Origin: Halichondria panicea | Taxonomy: Eukaryota; Porifera; Demospongiae; Suberitida; Halichondriidae | Assembly: GCF_963675165.1 (NCBI RefSeq) | Contig: NC_087386.1 | Location: 2,067,669-2,131,668, forward strand | DNA: 64,000 bases | Reading direction: 5' to 3' | Shown: piece by piece, positions 31,446-43,667 of the stretch | How positions within the stretch are numbered: the stretch's first letter is position 1 | Layout of the letters: each line of letters opens with the position of its first letter | The notes under the pieces: model-generated | The model's database searches: none | What the model was told of the DNA's origin: nothing | Seen by the model: the letters and a program-made list of their open reading frames with translations, nothing else | Translations under genes and position numbers: made by a program

Positions 31446-34288
31446 CTGAGAGGGTGGCTGCATCACTCTCCTCAGACACAAAGGTAATGGCCAGACCCTT
31501 GGTGCCAAACCTGCCAGCACGGGCCACCTGGAGAGGGGGAGGTAATATAAGAACTAGAAACAGAAAACAGCAATAAGCAGGGCCGTAGCCACCAGTCAGG
31601 TTAGTCAGGTTTCAACCTGACCACTTTTTCCGAGGTGAATAGGCAATGGTCGTCACTACAGTAAACACATAATGGACAAACAATGCAGTGAACTTCTTCT
31701 GCAGTGCAAAACATGCAAGCATGCTAGAACTATAAGTGATCAAGACTATTAGTCTACATGCTATCATTGCTATGGCGAGAGAGAATCCCTTCCAAGTCTT
31801 CCAGACCAAGCTCACCATCCAGCTAACCATTTTTTGTTCCCTAAGCGATCATTTGGAAAGTCCAAACCAGTTCTGTGGTCTTGCCAAATACAACTTTGCT
31901 GTTTCTCCATCATGATAAGAATCAAGATGTGTGTTCTGTAACATTTGTGTTAGGGCTAAGCTTTAAAGCTGAACAGAATTTAGTCCAGCAGTATAGCCAG
32001 TAGAGAAGGGGGCGTTACCAACGATACTGGAGATGGGCGTGACCCAAAAAATCGATGCGCTATGCGCGCCGATTTCATAACAACCTGACCACTCTAAAGT
32101 TGGTGGCTATGGCCCTGATAAGGGAGTTTCAAAACACACATTACCTAAAGGGAACAATCATAATTATTGCTCAAAAACCACTTAGTGTACATTGATATAG
32201 GTGTTGAAAGATATACATTGAAATTGAGGCTTTACACCTACACGTGTGTTGACCAGCTCACCCTGTGGAGGTAAGTGTCAGAGCTCTCGGGCATGTCGTA
32301 GTACTCAGACACAAAGGTAATGGCCAGACCCTTGGTGCCAAACCTGCCAGCATGGGCCACCTGGAGAGGGGGAGGTAATATAAGAACTAGAAACAGAAAA
32401 CAACAATAAGGGAGTTTCAAAACACACATTACCTAAAGGGAACAATCATATTGCTCAAAAACCACTTAGTGTACATTGATATAGGTGTTGAAAGATATAC
32501 ATTGAAATTGAGGCTTTACACCTACACGTGTGTTGACCAGCTCACCTTGTGGAGGTAAGTGTCAGAGCTCTCGGGCATGTCTAAGTTGAACACAATGTTG
32601 ACTCTCTCAGCTCAATGTCCATGCCACGTCCAAACAAGTCAGTGGCCACGAGGATACGTTTACTGAAGCTCTTGAAGGCCTGGTACTTGGCCAGCCTGGG
32701 CAACAAAAGAGGAAAAAAGTCACAACCCATGCGCATTATTTAGAATAATACATTACATAATGCTCATCTAAAAATAAAAAGGTTGTGGAATTTCTTTGCA
32801 ACATAACATAATAAAATACATTGATTATTTACTGTCCTAACACAAACATACCTGGTTGAACTCTAGTTTGTCCAAAAGGTCAAATAGTTTCCTGTTCTTC
32901 TCCTTATCGGCCAGCTTCACGTAGTGCTGTTGCAGTCCGTGCAGAGTGAGCTTGGTCTCATCATCAACATAGACCTCCATGGGCTGTGTGATGGTGGAAG
33001 GGGTTAGGAGTGTGGAGTGGGTGGGGTCACTAGTGTGAAGCTCCCCCTCACGTCACAGCTTGACTGGCTTGTGGCAGAGAGAGACAAGACAGACAGGAGA
33101 GAGGGGGGGGAGAGACAGACAGACACAAAAGACACAGTAGAGTGAGAAATTAGATTCTTTTTTTTTTGTTTAATTCTGGGGGAGTTAGGAAGAGAGACAT
33201 GTAAGAAAGTGCCTAGGAAAGAACACAAAATAACCATGACAATGCAGGATATCAGTAGACCCCAGCACAGACACAGATTGACACCAGAGCATAGAAACAG
33301 ACTGATATCAGCATAGACACGATGCGGGCCAGCACTTCAATGGCTCAGAACTGTGAAATTCTAGAGATGGGATGCTATACGAGAACATGCGGGCCTATTA
33401 GTATGTACAACACTACTCAGCAAGCCTTCGACAGCAATCAATACCATCCAGGAACAACCAATTTTTCAGACAACAATCACCTTCAAAAAACCGGGAAAAC
33501 CATTTTTAAGCATCACCCGATTAGAACAGCACTTTCACCTTCAAATAAGATCTCAACAACAGCTAACAGATAAACCAACCTGAAGCCAATATGCATTTCA
33601 AAATTGAGAAAAGGCAAAAAAAATCTAGAAGTAAAAAACCGCAAAAGATGCCTGTACATTGCCATACTGATAAATAACGAGCAAAAGCCTTCGGAAATCT
33701 CCTAATCCAAAGACACACTGAGAGCGTCTTACAGATGATTGATTACATAACCAGTAGAGGTAAGTAGATAGTGTAGCTGCTACCCGTACGGTGGGTGGGA
33801 CTGCATTACTTGATTCATGAATTTCTTGCAGACTGGACGAATATCCTTGGGCAGAGTGGCGCTGAACATCATGACCTGCTTCTCGTGGGGTGTGGCTTTG
33901 AACACTTCCTGTACATCACGACGCATGTCTACAAGGAGGAAACACCATTGTCATTAGATGCACACATTTCCTACATAGAACGATATGTAGATCTACATGA
34001 AATTTGAGTGGAATCATTTCAATTGCAAGCATATTCAAAGCCTCTCACATCAGCAAAATTATTAATGATTTTACGGACAAAAGAGACAGCGTTACAAGTA
34101 GAAAGGTACATGTAGTTACAAGTACACCCACCTTGCATGACACATGCCGAGCACGCTGACTTGTCCGTCAACTGGTTCCATCTGTTGGAGAGATGCGATC
34201 ACAAACACGGCCGTCTTCCCCATACCACTCTTGGCCTGGCAGATGACGTCCATGCCCAGTATGGCCTGAGGGATGCACTCATCTTGGA
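31446..34288 (-). pseudogene. DDX39: Partial, rearranged DDX39/UAP56 copy
   Basis: Exons of the gene at 53167-56834 recur here in order on the minus strand: part of exon 8 (31446-31530); a fused piece joining exon 8 directly to the middle of exon 7 (about 32275-32360, reading GLAITFVSE then [14 protein letters not shown]); exon 7 again with small indels (about 32545-32695); exon 5 (32851-32983); exon 4 (33810-33928); exon 2 (34132-34288, Walker loop still SGMGKT). Exons 1, 3 and 6 are missing. Introns are nearly identical to the intact gene, so the duplication is fairly young, and deletions followed. It cannot encode a helicase. Confidence 0.9.
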
Positions 34289-35683
34289 AGAATTGACTGT
34301 GGTGCTCTAGAGCTTGAAAACTAGTTATTATTGGTCTGTGCCCCGTAGCCAAATGTTTTGCCTACAGATCCTGCTTATTTGTGTCTATGTTGACGAACTG
34401 GCCTGCATACATTTCCTTGGTTAAATCTCTTTTGTATGTTTTTTACATTTATAGCTAAGGCCACTCCAAGTGACACTCTGGTTTCTGGTCCTGAAGTTTT
34501 TCTAATTGCATGCGGGCGGGCGGCTTTTCTCATTATGTCATTATCAATTTCACCTTATGAATCTCATTATTTTGCAAATGAATATCATTATCACACTATT
34601 TTGCCACATGGACCATTATGCGCATGCGTAGTAGAAATAATGGGATAGAAATCCAATAATGAGATAGAAATCCAAATCTGATGCGGGCGGTGGACCAGAA
34701 ACCAGAGTATCACTTGGAGTGGCCTAAAATGGAGGCTGTAAAAGACGAGAAAGTATTATATTAGCTTGTGCCCCTTTTAAAGAAGCACTGCTGTAAGCCT
34801 ATGATGTTTTACCTACATATCTTGTTTTGTTGTGTCTCTAGGCTGCATAAATTCTTGATTTTGATTTTCAAATGGAGGCTACAAAAGATGAAAAAAAAGT
34901 CGATGACGTAGCGTATCACGGATAGTCACATTTTTTCGACTGTTGCCAATCCCTTTCCTTACTTTATCTCTGCCCAGAGTCACCAGTCCCTTTTCTCCCG
35001 CCCCCCCGTCCAATCAGAGAAAAGGAAGTGGCTTGCGAGTCTAAGAGGGCGGCGGCGCCTGTAAGCCTGACTAGGCTCTGCGACGACAGCCATTAGTTTT
35101 AGACTTGAACTTTTGGCATTGATCTTTAACAACAATCATGGTCGATAATTACCCACTCTTTGAGTTTACAAGCAGCAAAATAAAACTATTGCAAAAATTT
35201 GTCATCAGTATAAAAGCTATTAGTAGCTTTATGTTATGTTTGGCATCTCCACTGAGGCATCAGCACCTGCAGTGCTTTCATTACTATTAAGCATTAATTA
35301 ATTTATGTTCCTGTTTCATTCTTGTTAGAACTCATCAGTATGACATAGTGCTAACTCAGCACAGCCATATACAGGACTAGTAAAATCACTTAACAACTTC
35401 CCTGGGAGTGTCACAGTAGTGTACTATAATATACTTAATTAATAAGATGCCTATAGCCCTGTAAAGCATTGTTTTTTGTTATTTTTTTGTTTTTGTAATA
35501 GATATGCTGCTTCTCCCAAATGTTCTTTATGATTCGACAACTCTACTAAGATATGTCGTACTGGTGAACAGTGTCTTCATGATCCGAGCTTGCATTGCTA
35601 TCAGAAGTAGCTGCATGAGTGCTGAGGAAGAGGAAGATGATTGTGGGAGTTTAAAAACACTGAAATATAGCTATAGTTGGGTT
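34289..35683. other. Non-coding stretch with a MITE and duplicated CAP-flank block
   Basis: Contains the inverted-repeat element at 34455-34727, a copy of the gattggacgg / cttgcgagtct segment also found at 27790 and 28490 (34980-35045), and from 35311 the CAP-flank block also at 27180 and 46140. No exon recognised. Confidence 0.5.
34455..34727. mobile_element. MITE with 35-bp inverted ends
   Basis: The ends read ggccactccaagtgacactc and, inverted, gagtatcacttggagtggcc, continuing through ctggtttctggtcc / ggaccagaaaccag. The interior is 200 bp and non-coding, with ttatcattat-like words. TAA-like bases flank both ends, but the exact target duplication is uncertain. Confidence 0.75.
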
Positions 35684-35705
35684 TTAGGGTTAGGGTTAGG
35701 GTTAG
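35684..35705 (+). repeat. Interstitial telomere-type repeat at a CAP breakpoint
   Basis: ttagggttagggttagggtt sits exactly between CAP-flank block sequence (left, matching 46495-46555) and the interior of a CAP exon 1 (right, from agtgatgctg). The signal-peptide part of the exon is missing. Confidence 0.85.
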
Positions 35706-37946
35706 TGATGCTGAAAAGTTGTTGATCGTCAATACTCACAATGATATTCGGAGTGATGTGTCCCCTACTGCAGCCAATATGATTAAACTTGTAAGTCAAT
35801 ACACACACACATACATACACACACACACACAACCATCCCCTCACACACACACACACACACACACACATGCAGGAGTAGAGCGATGTGCTTGCCAATATTG
35901 CACATACACATGCTGAAAAGTGCACAACTGTTCACAGCGACAAAACTGAAAGAAACTAGTGTTCAAGCTGGCGCTGTGCTAATGCCTCTCGCCATGTTTT
36001 TGCTTTCGCTCAAAAGTATTAGAGTGTTATATTAGTTTCTATAATGAATTTTATATTAAAGTTAGCTTACCTATATAAAGTCACTGAGAAGAAAAGACTT
36101 ATTTATATGCATCTATTGTTGTTATTTATTGTATTATGTGGCTTACCAGGACCTCAAGAAAGAAGAAAATTGATTCTTCCAGGATCTGTAGTTCAGTGTA
36201 TATAATATCAGACCTGTGTACATGCATATTGTTATCTATATTGTTATATGGTAGTGTTTTGTGGCTTACCAGGCCCTCAAGACAAAGATGATTCTGCCAG
36301 GATCTGGATCTGGATCTTGGTTTCTCACACGTGGGGAATGAGCGCGCATGCGCATTACATCCACAGGAATAATAAAGGGTGTGTCCAAACAGATCAATGG
36401 CTACTGCTAGCTAGCTGTTTTAACAGATATTTTCTGAGTCTTGTAGCTAACAAAAAGCTAGCGCTTTAGTGCAAGGCTAACTCATATGTTGAATAGAAAG
36501 TATGTGCGGACAGATGATGCTATGAAAGATTCTGAAGAGACTGCAACAGCCTTCAATGTGAGTCAAACTAGCCATAACTTGAGAAAGAAGCTTTAGTTTG
36601 CTAATCCACGAATCAAAATCCAAGAGAACGTGGCTAGAAGCCTATAGAAGCTGTTAGTTTTCGTCGCATTGCAACCGTTGAGCAGTTACAGCTGGAACAG
36701 ACACACAGACACACAGACACACACACAGTCAGATCCCTCGTGCGGCTACGCCTCGAGGCATAACAAAGCAGGAGCTCCTTCTTTCACTTCAGTCGGTGAA
36801 AACATCTTAGCAGGCGTTTTCTACACAATCGACTATCAGTATTTTGTCAACTACTGGGGGGCAGAAAAGCAGTATTATAGTTACCCCAATTGTGACTCAG
36901 GCAAAGAGTGTGGTCATTACACCCAGGTAAGATTAGATATACGTGTATACCATGCATGTATATAATTATATAGGGAGGTATATAAATTATAGCATGATAT
37001 TTTAATTTACATGTAGATAGCCTGGGCCAAAACAACCCACGTTGGATGTGCCGTTGCCGACTGTCCTTTTTATATTCCGGGTTACCGTTTAACAATATTG
37101 GTGTGCAACTATGGACCGGCGTGAGTTATTCATTGCATTGGTCGTCTATTTCTATAATATATATATACGTATTTATAGCATTATAATTAACATGCAAGGC
37201 TCTAATAACGAAACCATTCGTTTCAATGCAGGGGTAACTTTGATGGAGTGAAACCGTACATACAAGGGTCCTCGTGCACCCAGTGTCCAGCTGGCTTAAA
37301 CACGTGCAGTAATAAATTGTGCTCTTTTGGTTCAACTGTTGGTGAGTGGCTTCCTATATAAGCTAGCTGCATACATTGTACATGACTTGTACACTATATA
37401 GCTCCTTACAAAGTTGCAGGATTGCCATACTATAAGGCCACTGTTAGTTACATACTTGTTTCAGATCAACCTCCCTCCTCGGTTTTGCTCACCTCCTCAA
37501 TTAAGTATTGATGTCAGCCATTATTTGAGGTCAAAGTCCTTTTTTTGTGCTGACATTGCATTATTTTACCATGTGCAATGTGCAAGTTGCACCAAAAAGC
37601 CAGTGTGTAAAAAAAATTTATGTTCAGACTCCGTCCTTTGTGAATTTTCGTCAGTTAAAAAAATAGGATATGACGTCATCAAATAATGGGATAATGAGTA
37701 ATGAAGACCTCCCTCCCTCATCGGGGTTGAGCTAGTATTCTCATCTGAAACAAGTATGCAACTATAACAGTGGCCTAACCTTTGTAAACCAGTGCTAGTA
37801 CACACCATATATAGTTGGCATATAGATACGCCAATAGTAAATTTCTGTACGTTTCTGTTATTCTCCTCACAGACACCTCTTCCAGTCAAGAGGCCTTCAT
37901 TCAGCTCATCATGAACATGATGGAGGCTGAGAGAGAAAGGGAATGA
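35704..37946 (+). pseudogene. CAP gene copy 5, 5'-truncated and interrupted
   Basis: Exon 1 remnant 35704-35790 (no signal peptide or promoter), CA-filled intron 1, exon 2 start 35873-35957 with GAG-TAG in place of GAG-TGG, then an 804-bp insert, exon 2 resumption 36762-36926, exon 3 37017-37120, exon 4 37232-37341 and exon 5 37873-37946. Exons 3-5 keep the same lengths and frames as gene 1 and differ by few bases, so this is a recent copy of the gene 1 type. It lost its 5' end at a junction filled with TTAGGG repeats. Confidence 0.88.
35958..36761. mobile_element. 804-bp insertion inside CAP copy 5 exon 2
   Basis: The insert separates gaaagaaac from aacaaagcagg, which are continuous in gene 1, implying at most a 3-bp duplication (aac). 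Its left part (gccatgttttt...gctcaaaagtattagag) matches 5425-5465 and its right part (gcctcgaggcat end) is related to 17820-18060. No protein is encoded. Confidence 0.6.
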
Positions 37947-38478
37947 AACAATGTCGTAGCTATGAACATATGAACATGAAGTTAGTGAGTAGCTATATAC
38001 CAATTAGTGGTTTGTAGTTCCGAAACACATGGCAAGATCAGTCATGCGTATACGTATAGTTTCTTCTTAGTTCATATATCGTTTAATTGCAGTGTAGCTG
38101 CTCTAACCGATACAATGATTGTTCTCTAGTTTGGTTGACCTTGAATTTAGTACATAACTACTGATAATACTTATTGTAGCTTTATGTCAATATTCTCAAA
38201 GTTGAGTGCAGATGATTGGCTTTGTGCGTGGTGTGTGTCTGAGTGCATATGATGGGAGTTTAATGATCTGATGTGTTTTGTTGGGTCCATATATTGTTCC
38301 ACTGAATTAACAACTGCTAGTAATACAATCTTTCTGTGTACGTGTGTTATTACATAAGATGCAGCGTCTCAGTCGATCAATTACTGGCAGTCATTGAGTT
38401 ATAGAAGCAGCAGCTAAACTAGTTCTCGATTCAACTGCAAATCATCACTTCCAAACGGTTACATGCAGCACTACGAAA

Positions 38479-38655
38479 ATGAAGACAGGAGTTATTTTTT
38501 TGCCTTTTAGCCGGCATTGTATTGGAACGGCTAGCGGAATGGCTATCAGCCTGAGTGATGCTGACAAGTCATTGATCGTCATGATATCATCCGTAGTGAT
38601 GTGTCCCCTACTGCAGCCAATATGGTTAAATTTGTAAGTCAATACACATATACAC

Positions 38656-38703
<48 letters not shown>

Positions 38704-38750
38704 GCACGCACACACACGCACACACACACACACAACCCAATCCACTCACC

Positions 38751-38786
<36 letters not shown>

Positions 38787-39424
38787 CAGGAGTGGAGCGA
38801 TGTGCTTGCCAATGATTGCACATATACACATGCTGAAAAATGCACATATGCTCACAGCGACAAAACTGAAAGAAACACAGCAGGAGCTCCTTCCCTCTCT
38901 TCAGTCGGTGAAAATGTCTTAGCAAGCACCGGAAATATCGACTATAAGTTGTTTATCGACTACTGGGGGATTGTAACACATACAAAGAGTGTGGTCATTA
39001 CACCCAGGTAAGACGCGAGATGAACCAAATTAGCAGAAAATATGACCCTTTGCGATCCAACTATTGTATTCTGGCAAAAATCGTGTGTATTTACTAGTAA
39101 TAATTTAGGTTTTGCGGATTTTAATGTTGCAAATTGATCAACCATTGCAAAGTTCGCAAATGTTTGATGCTCGCAAAACACTCTAGTAATACGGTGATAT
39201 GTACGCGACCTGTACACTATTATTATAGCTCATTACAACTGGTTGCAGATTGCCATAATTATTTGTAATCCAGCTAGTATACAATAATTATAGTTAGCAC
39301 AGTTACGCCAATTTGAAATTGTAGTAACTGCTCTGTTATTCTCCTCACAGACACCTCTTCCAGTCTAGAGGCCTTCATTCAGCTCATCATGAACATGATG
39401 GAGGCCGAGAGAGAAAGGGAATGA
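38479..39424 (+). pseudogene. CAP gene copy 6, disrupted with exons 3-4 lost
   Basis: Exon 1 begins MKTGVIF, but deletions in the signal peptide and a loss of about 10 bp at the HN box (atcgtc joined to atgatatc) shift the frame. Exon 2 (38790-39007) keeps SSVGEN but lacks part of its end. Exons 3 and 4 are replaced by unrelated sequence (39010-39340), and exon 5 (39351-39424) is intact. The TATA box has changed to tatagaa (about 38399). Intron 1 is a long CA tract of about 150 bp. Confidence 0.85.
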
Positions 39425-39651
39425 AACAATGTCGTAGCTATGAACGTATAAACATAAAGTTAGTGAGTAGCTATGCCAATTAGTGGTTTTTGTAGTTCCG
39501 AAACACATGGTAGATTCAGTCATGCATATATAGTTTCTTCTAATTCATATCTGCAGTGTAGCTGCTCCAGCCGATACAAAGATTGTTGTCTATTGGTTGA
39601 CTTATTACGTAACCCCTGATAATAATTATTGTAGCTTCTATTCAGTCTCAA

Positions 39652-39797
39652 AGTTGAGTGCAGAGATTGGCTTTGTGCGTGGTGTGTGTCTGCAAGAGTG
39701 CATATAATTGAGTGAGTGCTCGGGAATATGTGGTTAATGGTCTGGTGTGTTTGTTGGCTCCATATCATTCCACTGAATTAACAGCTGCTCGATTGCT
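39652..39797 (+). promoter_or_regulatory. CAP copy 7 upstream block, stranded by a LINE insertion
   Basis: The family upstream block (aaagttgagtgcagagattg, 39652 onward) and the gattgctagtaat segment that normally lies about 70 bp before the TATA box are here. The rest of the promoter resumes only at 42325, after the LINE. Confidence 0.6.
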
Positions 39798-39803
39798 AGT
39801 AAT

Positions 39804-42324
39804 TTTTTTTTTTTTATAATAATTCTGCAAAATGCATGGATACACTAGTAGCATATTACGCTAACCTAATGTGTGCCCTGTATATATTACTTACAATAGC
39901 GAGTACAAATTAAAAATAAAGACTAATATTATACTAATGTAAGTGACAGAGTACATTTCTCTTAAATGACAAAATCGATGTACTTTCCTGCAGCTCCAGT
40001 GGTAATTCATTCCACACAGATATTGCTTTTGGGAAAAAAGAGTTCGCATATGCATTTGTTCTGCAAATTGGTCTTTCAAACTGTATATTTTTTGTGCTTC
40101 TTAGATTGAGAGGGCATACTCTTCTTTCCAGTGGTGGATCAGGGAATTTAAAGTTACCATTTATTACCTGGTAAAGGTATGATAGCTTCAGGTACAATCT
40201 TCTTGTAGAAAGGGACGGTATAGGTCCACAGTATCTAATAGGGAGTCGTAGTCCATATTCCAAAGTTTTGTGCAGATTTTAAGGGCAAACTTTTGTACTT
40301 TTTCTATTTTGTGAGAATTTGTTTTTTGGTGTGGATCCCAAACAGGGGCAGCATATTCCAGTTTTGATCTCACAAGGGAGATGTAGAGTTGTCTTAAACA
40401 TTCTAGTGACGAGTGGCCATAGAACTGTCGGTAAATTATACCAACCTGCTTGCAGGCATTTCTGCACATTTCTTCTATGTGTTTTGACCATGAGAGGTCG
40501 TGAGAGATCCACACGCCAAGGTACTTGTAGTGGTCAACTTTAAGTAGGGGACGTCCACTGATATTAAGACACATGTTGGGAAGTGGTGGGCTGAATTTTC
40601 TTGATATAGTCATGTATTTACACTTGCTTTGGTTAAACAAGAGTACATTTCTTTCAGACCATGCTTGGAGTTGATCAATATCTCCTTGCAATTTTATATA
40701 ATCTTCAGGAGATTGAATAGGATGGTAAAGAAGAAGATCATCAGCATAGAGCAAGAGACTTCCTTCATTTTGATGTAGATCGATGTCATTTATATAGATT
40801 AGGAAAAGAAGAGGTCCCAGCACCGAACCCTGGGGAACTCCTGACACAACCTTCGAGATATTTGATGACTTTCCATTTATTATGACATATTGTGATCTAT
40901 TCCTGAGGTAGCTTGCTACCCAAGATACCAGGTGGGGATCTAGGTTCATCGAGTGAGGAACCTTGTCAAATGCTTTTTTGAAATCAAAAAAGACTGCACA
41001 TACACTCTGACCATCTTCAAGCAGTTTGTGCCAATTGTGCACTGCCGTAAGCAGCGCACCTGTGGTGGATTTTCCTTTAGTGAAACCCCATTGTTTATTC
41101 GAGAGGAAAGATATATCTTTTAGCTGTTCTAAGATTTTACTATACATATGTTTTTCCAGGAGCTTTACAAGGATGGAGAGTAGCGATATAGGGCGATAGT
41201 TTAAGGGATCAGACTTGTCGTTTGATTTGGGTATTGGAGTGACATGAGCCAATTTCCAGTCGTATGGCAGTTCACAGTTTTTTATCGATATATTGAAAAG
41301 CATTGTTATACTTGGGGTGATCGTTTCAGCAGTAGCCTTTAGCATTTTGGCGGAGATTCCATCAGGACCATTTGCTTTTGTGGTGTCTAGATTTGATAAC
41401 AGGTTGAATACTTCATCTTCTGTGCAGCGTAAGTTCTCAGGTAAGTCTCTTGTTGGTTGTTTAAAGGAATTTGGGTCAAGAGGAGGAAGTGAATGGTTGA
41501 AATTTGCATAAAACTGTTTGTTAAGGACCTGGGCCTTTTCTTCATCCTGTTTGATTTTGCAGCCATTTACTACAAGACATGGGATAGAGCTATCTGATTT
41601 TCTCAGGTATTTCAGAGCTGTTCAAAATTTTTTTGACTGAGGCTTGAGGGTGCTAAAGAAATCTTGTTTACTCCGTCTGAGAGTGGTCACAACCTTATTT
41701 CTGATCTGTTTGTGGGTTGCAAAATCAGAGGGTTTGTTGTATTTTCTGGCAAGTCTGTAGTAATAGTTTCTCTTTTTGATATCTCTTATTATATTTTTCG
41801 TTAGCCAAGGAAAATTCTTTCGGGTTGCGATTTCTGCTGTGGGAATACAATTTCTCATAGTAGTCATGAATACATTCTTCCACTCTTTCCAGGATGACTC
41901 AACAGAACTTGGGTGTATGAAGCTGGTAAGATCAAATGTAGCCAACATATATCTTGCTTTGTCAAAGTCAGCATAATTATATCTCCATACTTTGTTTGTG
42001 TGCGTACGAGTGTGAGAGTTTGCACTTGTAGACTGATGCCAAGATGATCAGAGTTGGCTAGTGGAGGCACCGTTTCACAGTACTTTAGAGTTCTTGGAGA
42101 TGACATAAGAACGAGGTCAATAAGAGTTGATGTGCCATCAGCTGCAATGCGTGTGGGTTGTTTCACCACCTGAGTTAGAGAGAAGCAGTCAGTAATATTT
42201 GCAAGGTGATTGCACAAAGAAGTAGTATTTGCTGACAGAACATTCACATTAAAGTCACCTAGTAAAATAAGATTTGAAATTGAACAACTATTTAGACTAC
42301 TTAAAACATGAAACAACTCATCAA
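39804..42324 (-). mobile_element. 5'-truncated LINE (non-LTR retrotransposon)
   Basis: The insert is bounded by agtaat at 39798-39803 and 42325-42330. The paralogous promoter before CAP gene 4 (gattgctagtaatacaatct near 24321) is the empty site. On the minus strand it ends in a poly(A) tract (t-run at 39803-39815). It encodes the back half of an AP-type endonuclease and a full reverse transcriptase. Its 5' end is missing, the usual result of incomplete target-primed copying. The RT style suggests the Jockey/CR1/L2 group; that assignment is tentative. Confidence 0.9.
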
Positions 42325-42334
42325 AGTAATACAA
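39934..42334 (-). pseudogene. LINE endonuclease / reverse transcriptase, broken frame
   Basis: In order on the minus strand: endonuclease C-terminal half (about 42334-42000, LILLGDFNVNV and SDHLGI); a frameshift near 42000; a linker (41948-41622) ending at a TGA where a tryptophan is expected (KKF*TALK); then the reverse transcriptase (KANGPDGIS-like entry, PIPKSNDKSDPLNYRPISLL, FFDFKKAFDKVPH, SGVPQGSVLGPLLFLIYIND, LLYADDLLLY); then a frameshift near 40240 into a C-terminal region (39934-40263, FPKAISVWNELPLELQ). The catalytic YADD is present, but at least two frameshifts and one stop make this copy inactive. Confidence 0.9.
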
Positions 42335-42390
42335 TCTTTCTGTGTACGTGTGTTATTACATAAGAAGCAGCATCTCAGTCAATTGCTGAG

Positions 42391-42397
42391 TATAAAA
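42391..42397 (+). promoter_or_regulatory. TATA box of CAP copy 7
   Basis: TATAAAA in the context gctgagtataaaagcagcag, 76 bp before the ATG and only about 60 bp from the LINE's 5' boundary. Confidence 0.65.
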
Positions 42398-42999
42398 GCA
42401 GCAGCTAAACTTCTTCTCGATTAAAATTCAACCGCAAGTCGTCATTTTCCAAACGGTTACAGCACTACAGAAATGAAGACTGGAGCCATTCTTTTTTGCC
42501 TTCTAGCCGGCATTGTCCTCTGTACATATTGGGACGGCTAGCGGAAAAATTATTACCCTGAGTGATGATGACAAGAAATCGATCCTCAATGTTCACAATA
42601 ACCACAGGGCTTGGGTGCGCCCTACTGCAGCCAATATGGTTGAACTTGTAAGTCAACACACACACACGTCCACACACTCACACAACCAACCCCTCACACA
42701 CACACACTCACATGCAAGAGTGGAGCGATTTGCTTGCAAACATCACAGAAAAATATCTTGAAAACTGCAAATATTATCATAGCAACAAAGCTGAGAGAGA
42801 CAAAGCAGCAGCTCCTTATTTCTCTTCAGTCGGTGAAAACATCTTAGCATACACTGGAAGAAAAATGTACATCTATTATCTTATCGAACTCATGGCAGAA
42901 GAAGGAGAGTACTATAACTATCCTTTTTGTCAATCAGGCAGAAACTGTCATCGTTACACCCAGGTAAAATGTTGAGAATGTACTATGAAGGGAGGTATA

Positions 43000-43667
43000 C
43001 AGTAGACTCTCGTTATTCCGGCTCTCTGAAGTACGACCACCTCAATATACCGGTCATTTGGTTTGGCATAAATTGCTAGCTACCCGGTAAGACCTCGATT
43101 TAAGGCGACCCTGCAAATATGCGACACCCAGGAGTTTCAGCAATTTTCTGACCTCTAAAAGTGCGACAGCTGCACTGACAATTATTTTTTAATGTCGCGT
43201 TCTAAATAGAGGTAAATGTAGCCACTCCCTAGCCTCGACTGTAGCCCACTGGAAAATCAGTGTTTTTAAGCGGCCTGAAATCGAGGCAAGTAGACTCTGT
43301 AAAGTTACCTCCAATTAAATGCGACCCTCAAAATATGCGACACCAGGACTTCAATATAATTTTTCAACCTCCAAAAGTGCGACCTCTGGCTTTGTAATTA
43401 TTAAAAAGTGTCGCTTTAAATCGAGATCTTACGGTAGATGTTTATTGCACAAACTCGCCCTGAAAATACGGCCACTCGCTATACTTGCCATGTAATTTTA
43501 TACGCTTATTACTGGCGGATATGGGTGTGGTTTGGCATATTACACTCCTCGAGACAGAACCGCATATTAGTAGGGACCGCTTTTTAGCCGCGGCTATTTT
43601 GTGAAATGCAGCCACCTCGCTATTCCAGCCAAGCTGCACTGTTCCAAAGGGTGGCGAGAGCCTACTG
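43000..43667. mobile_element. Pogo-like MITE with nested insertion in CAP copy 7
   Basis: Same insertion as 24999-25319 in gene 4 (ends cagtagactctcg / cgagagcctactg), enlarged by the element at 43083-43434. Confidence 0.8.
43083..43434. mobile_element. 352-bp MITE nested in the pogo-like MITE
   Basis: Ends ggtaagacctcgatttaagg and, inverted, aaatcgagatcttacgg. TA flanks both sides (43081-43082, 43435-43436). Gene 4 has the empty site gctagctagatgttta. A degenerate tagcctcga foldback (about 43231-43290) is nested inside, making three levels of insertion. A shorter relative is at 57208-57328. Confidence 0.8.

Noticed and set aside
37566-38003. 145-residue minus-strand ORF behind CAP copy 5 (also at 19865-20321)
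   Set aside because: It is antisense to exon 5 and the intron of the CAP genes, and is preserved only because the copies are recent.
38445-38855. 136-residue open frame on the minus strand rich in Cys-Val
   Set aside because: It is the CA-repeat intron of CAP copy 6 read backwards.
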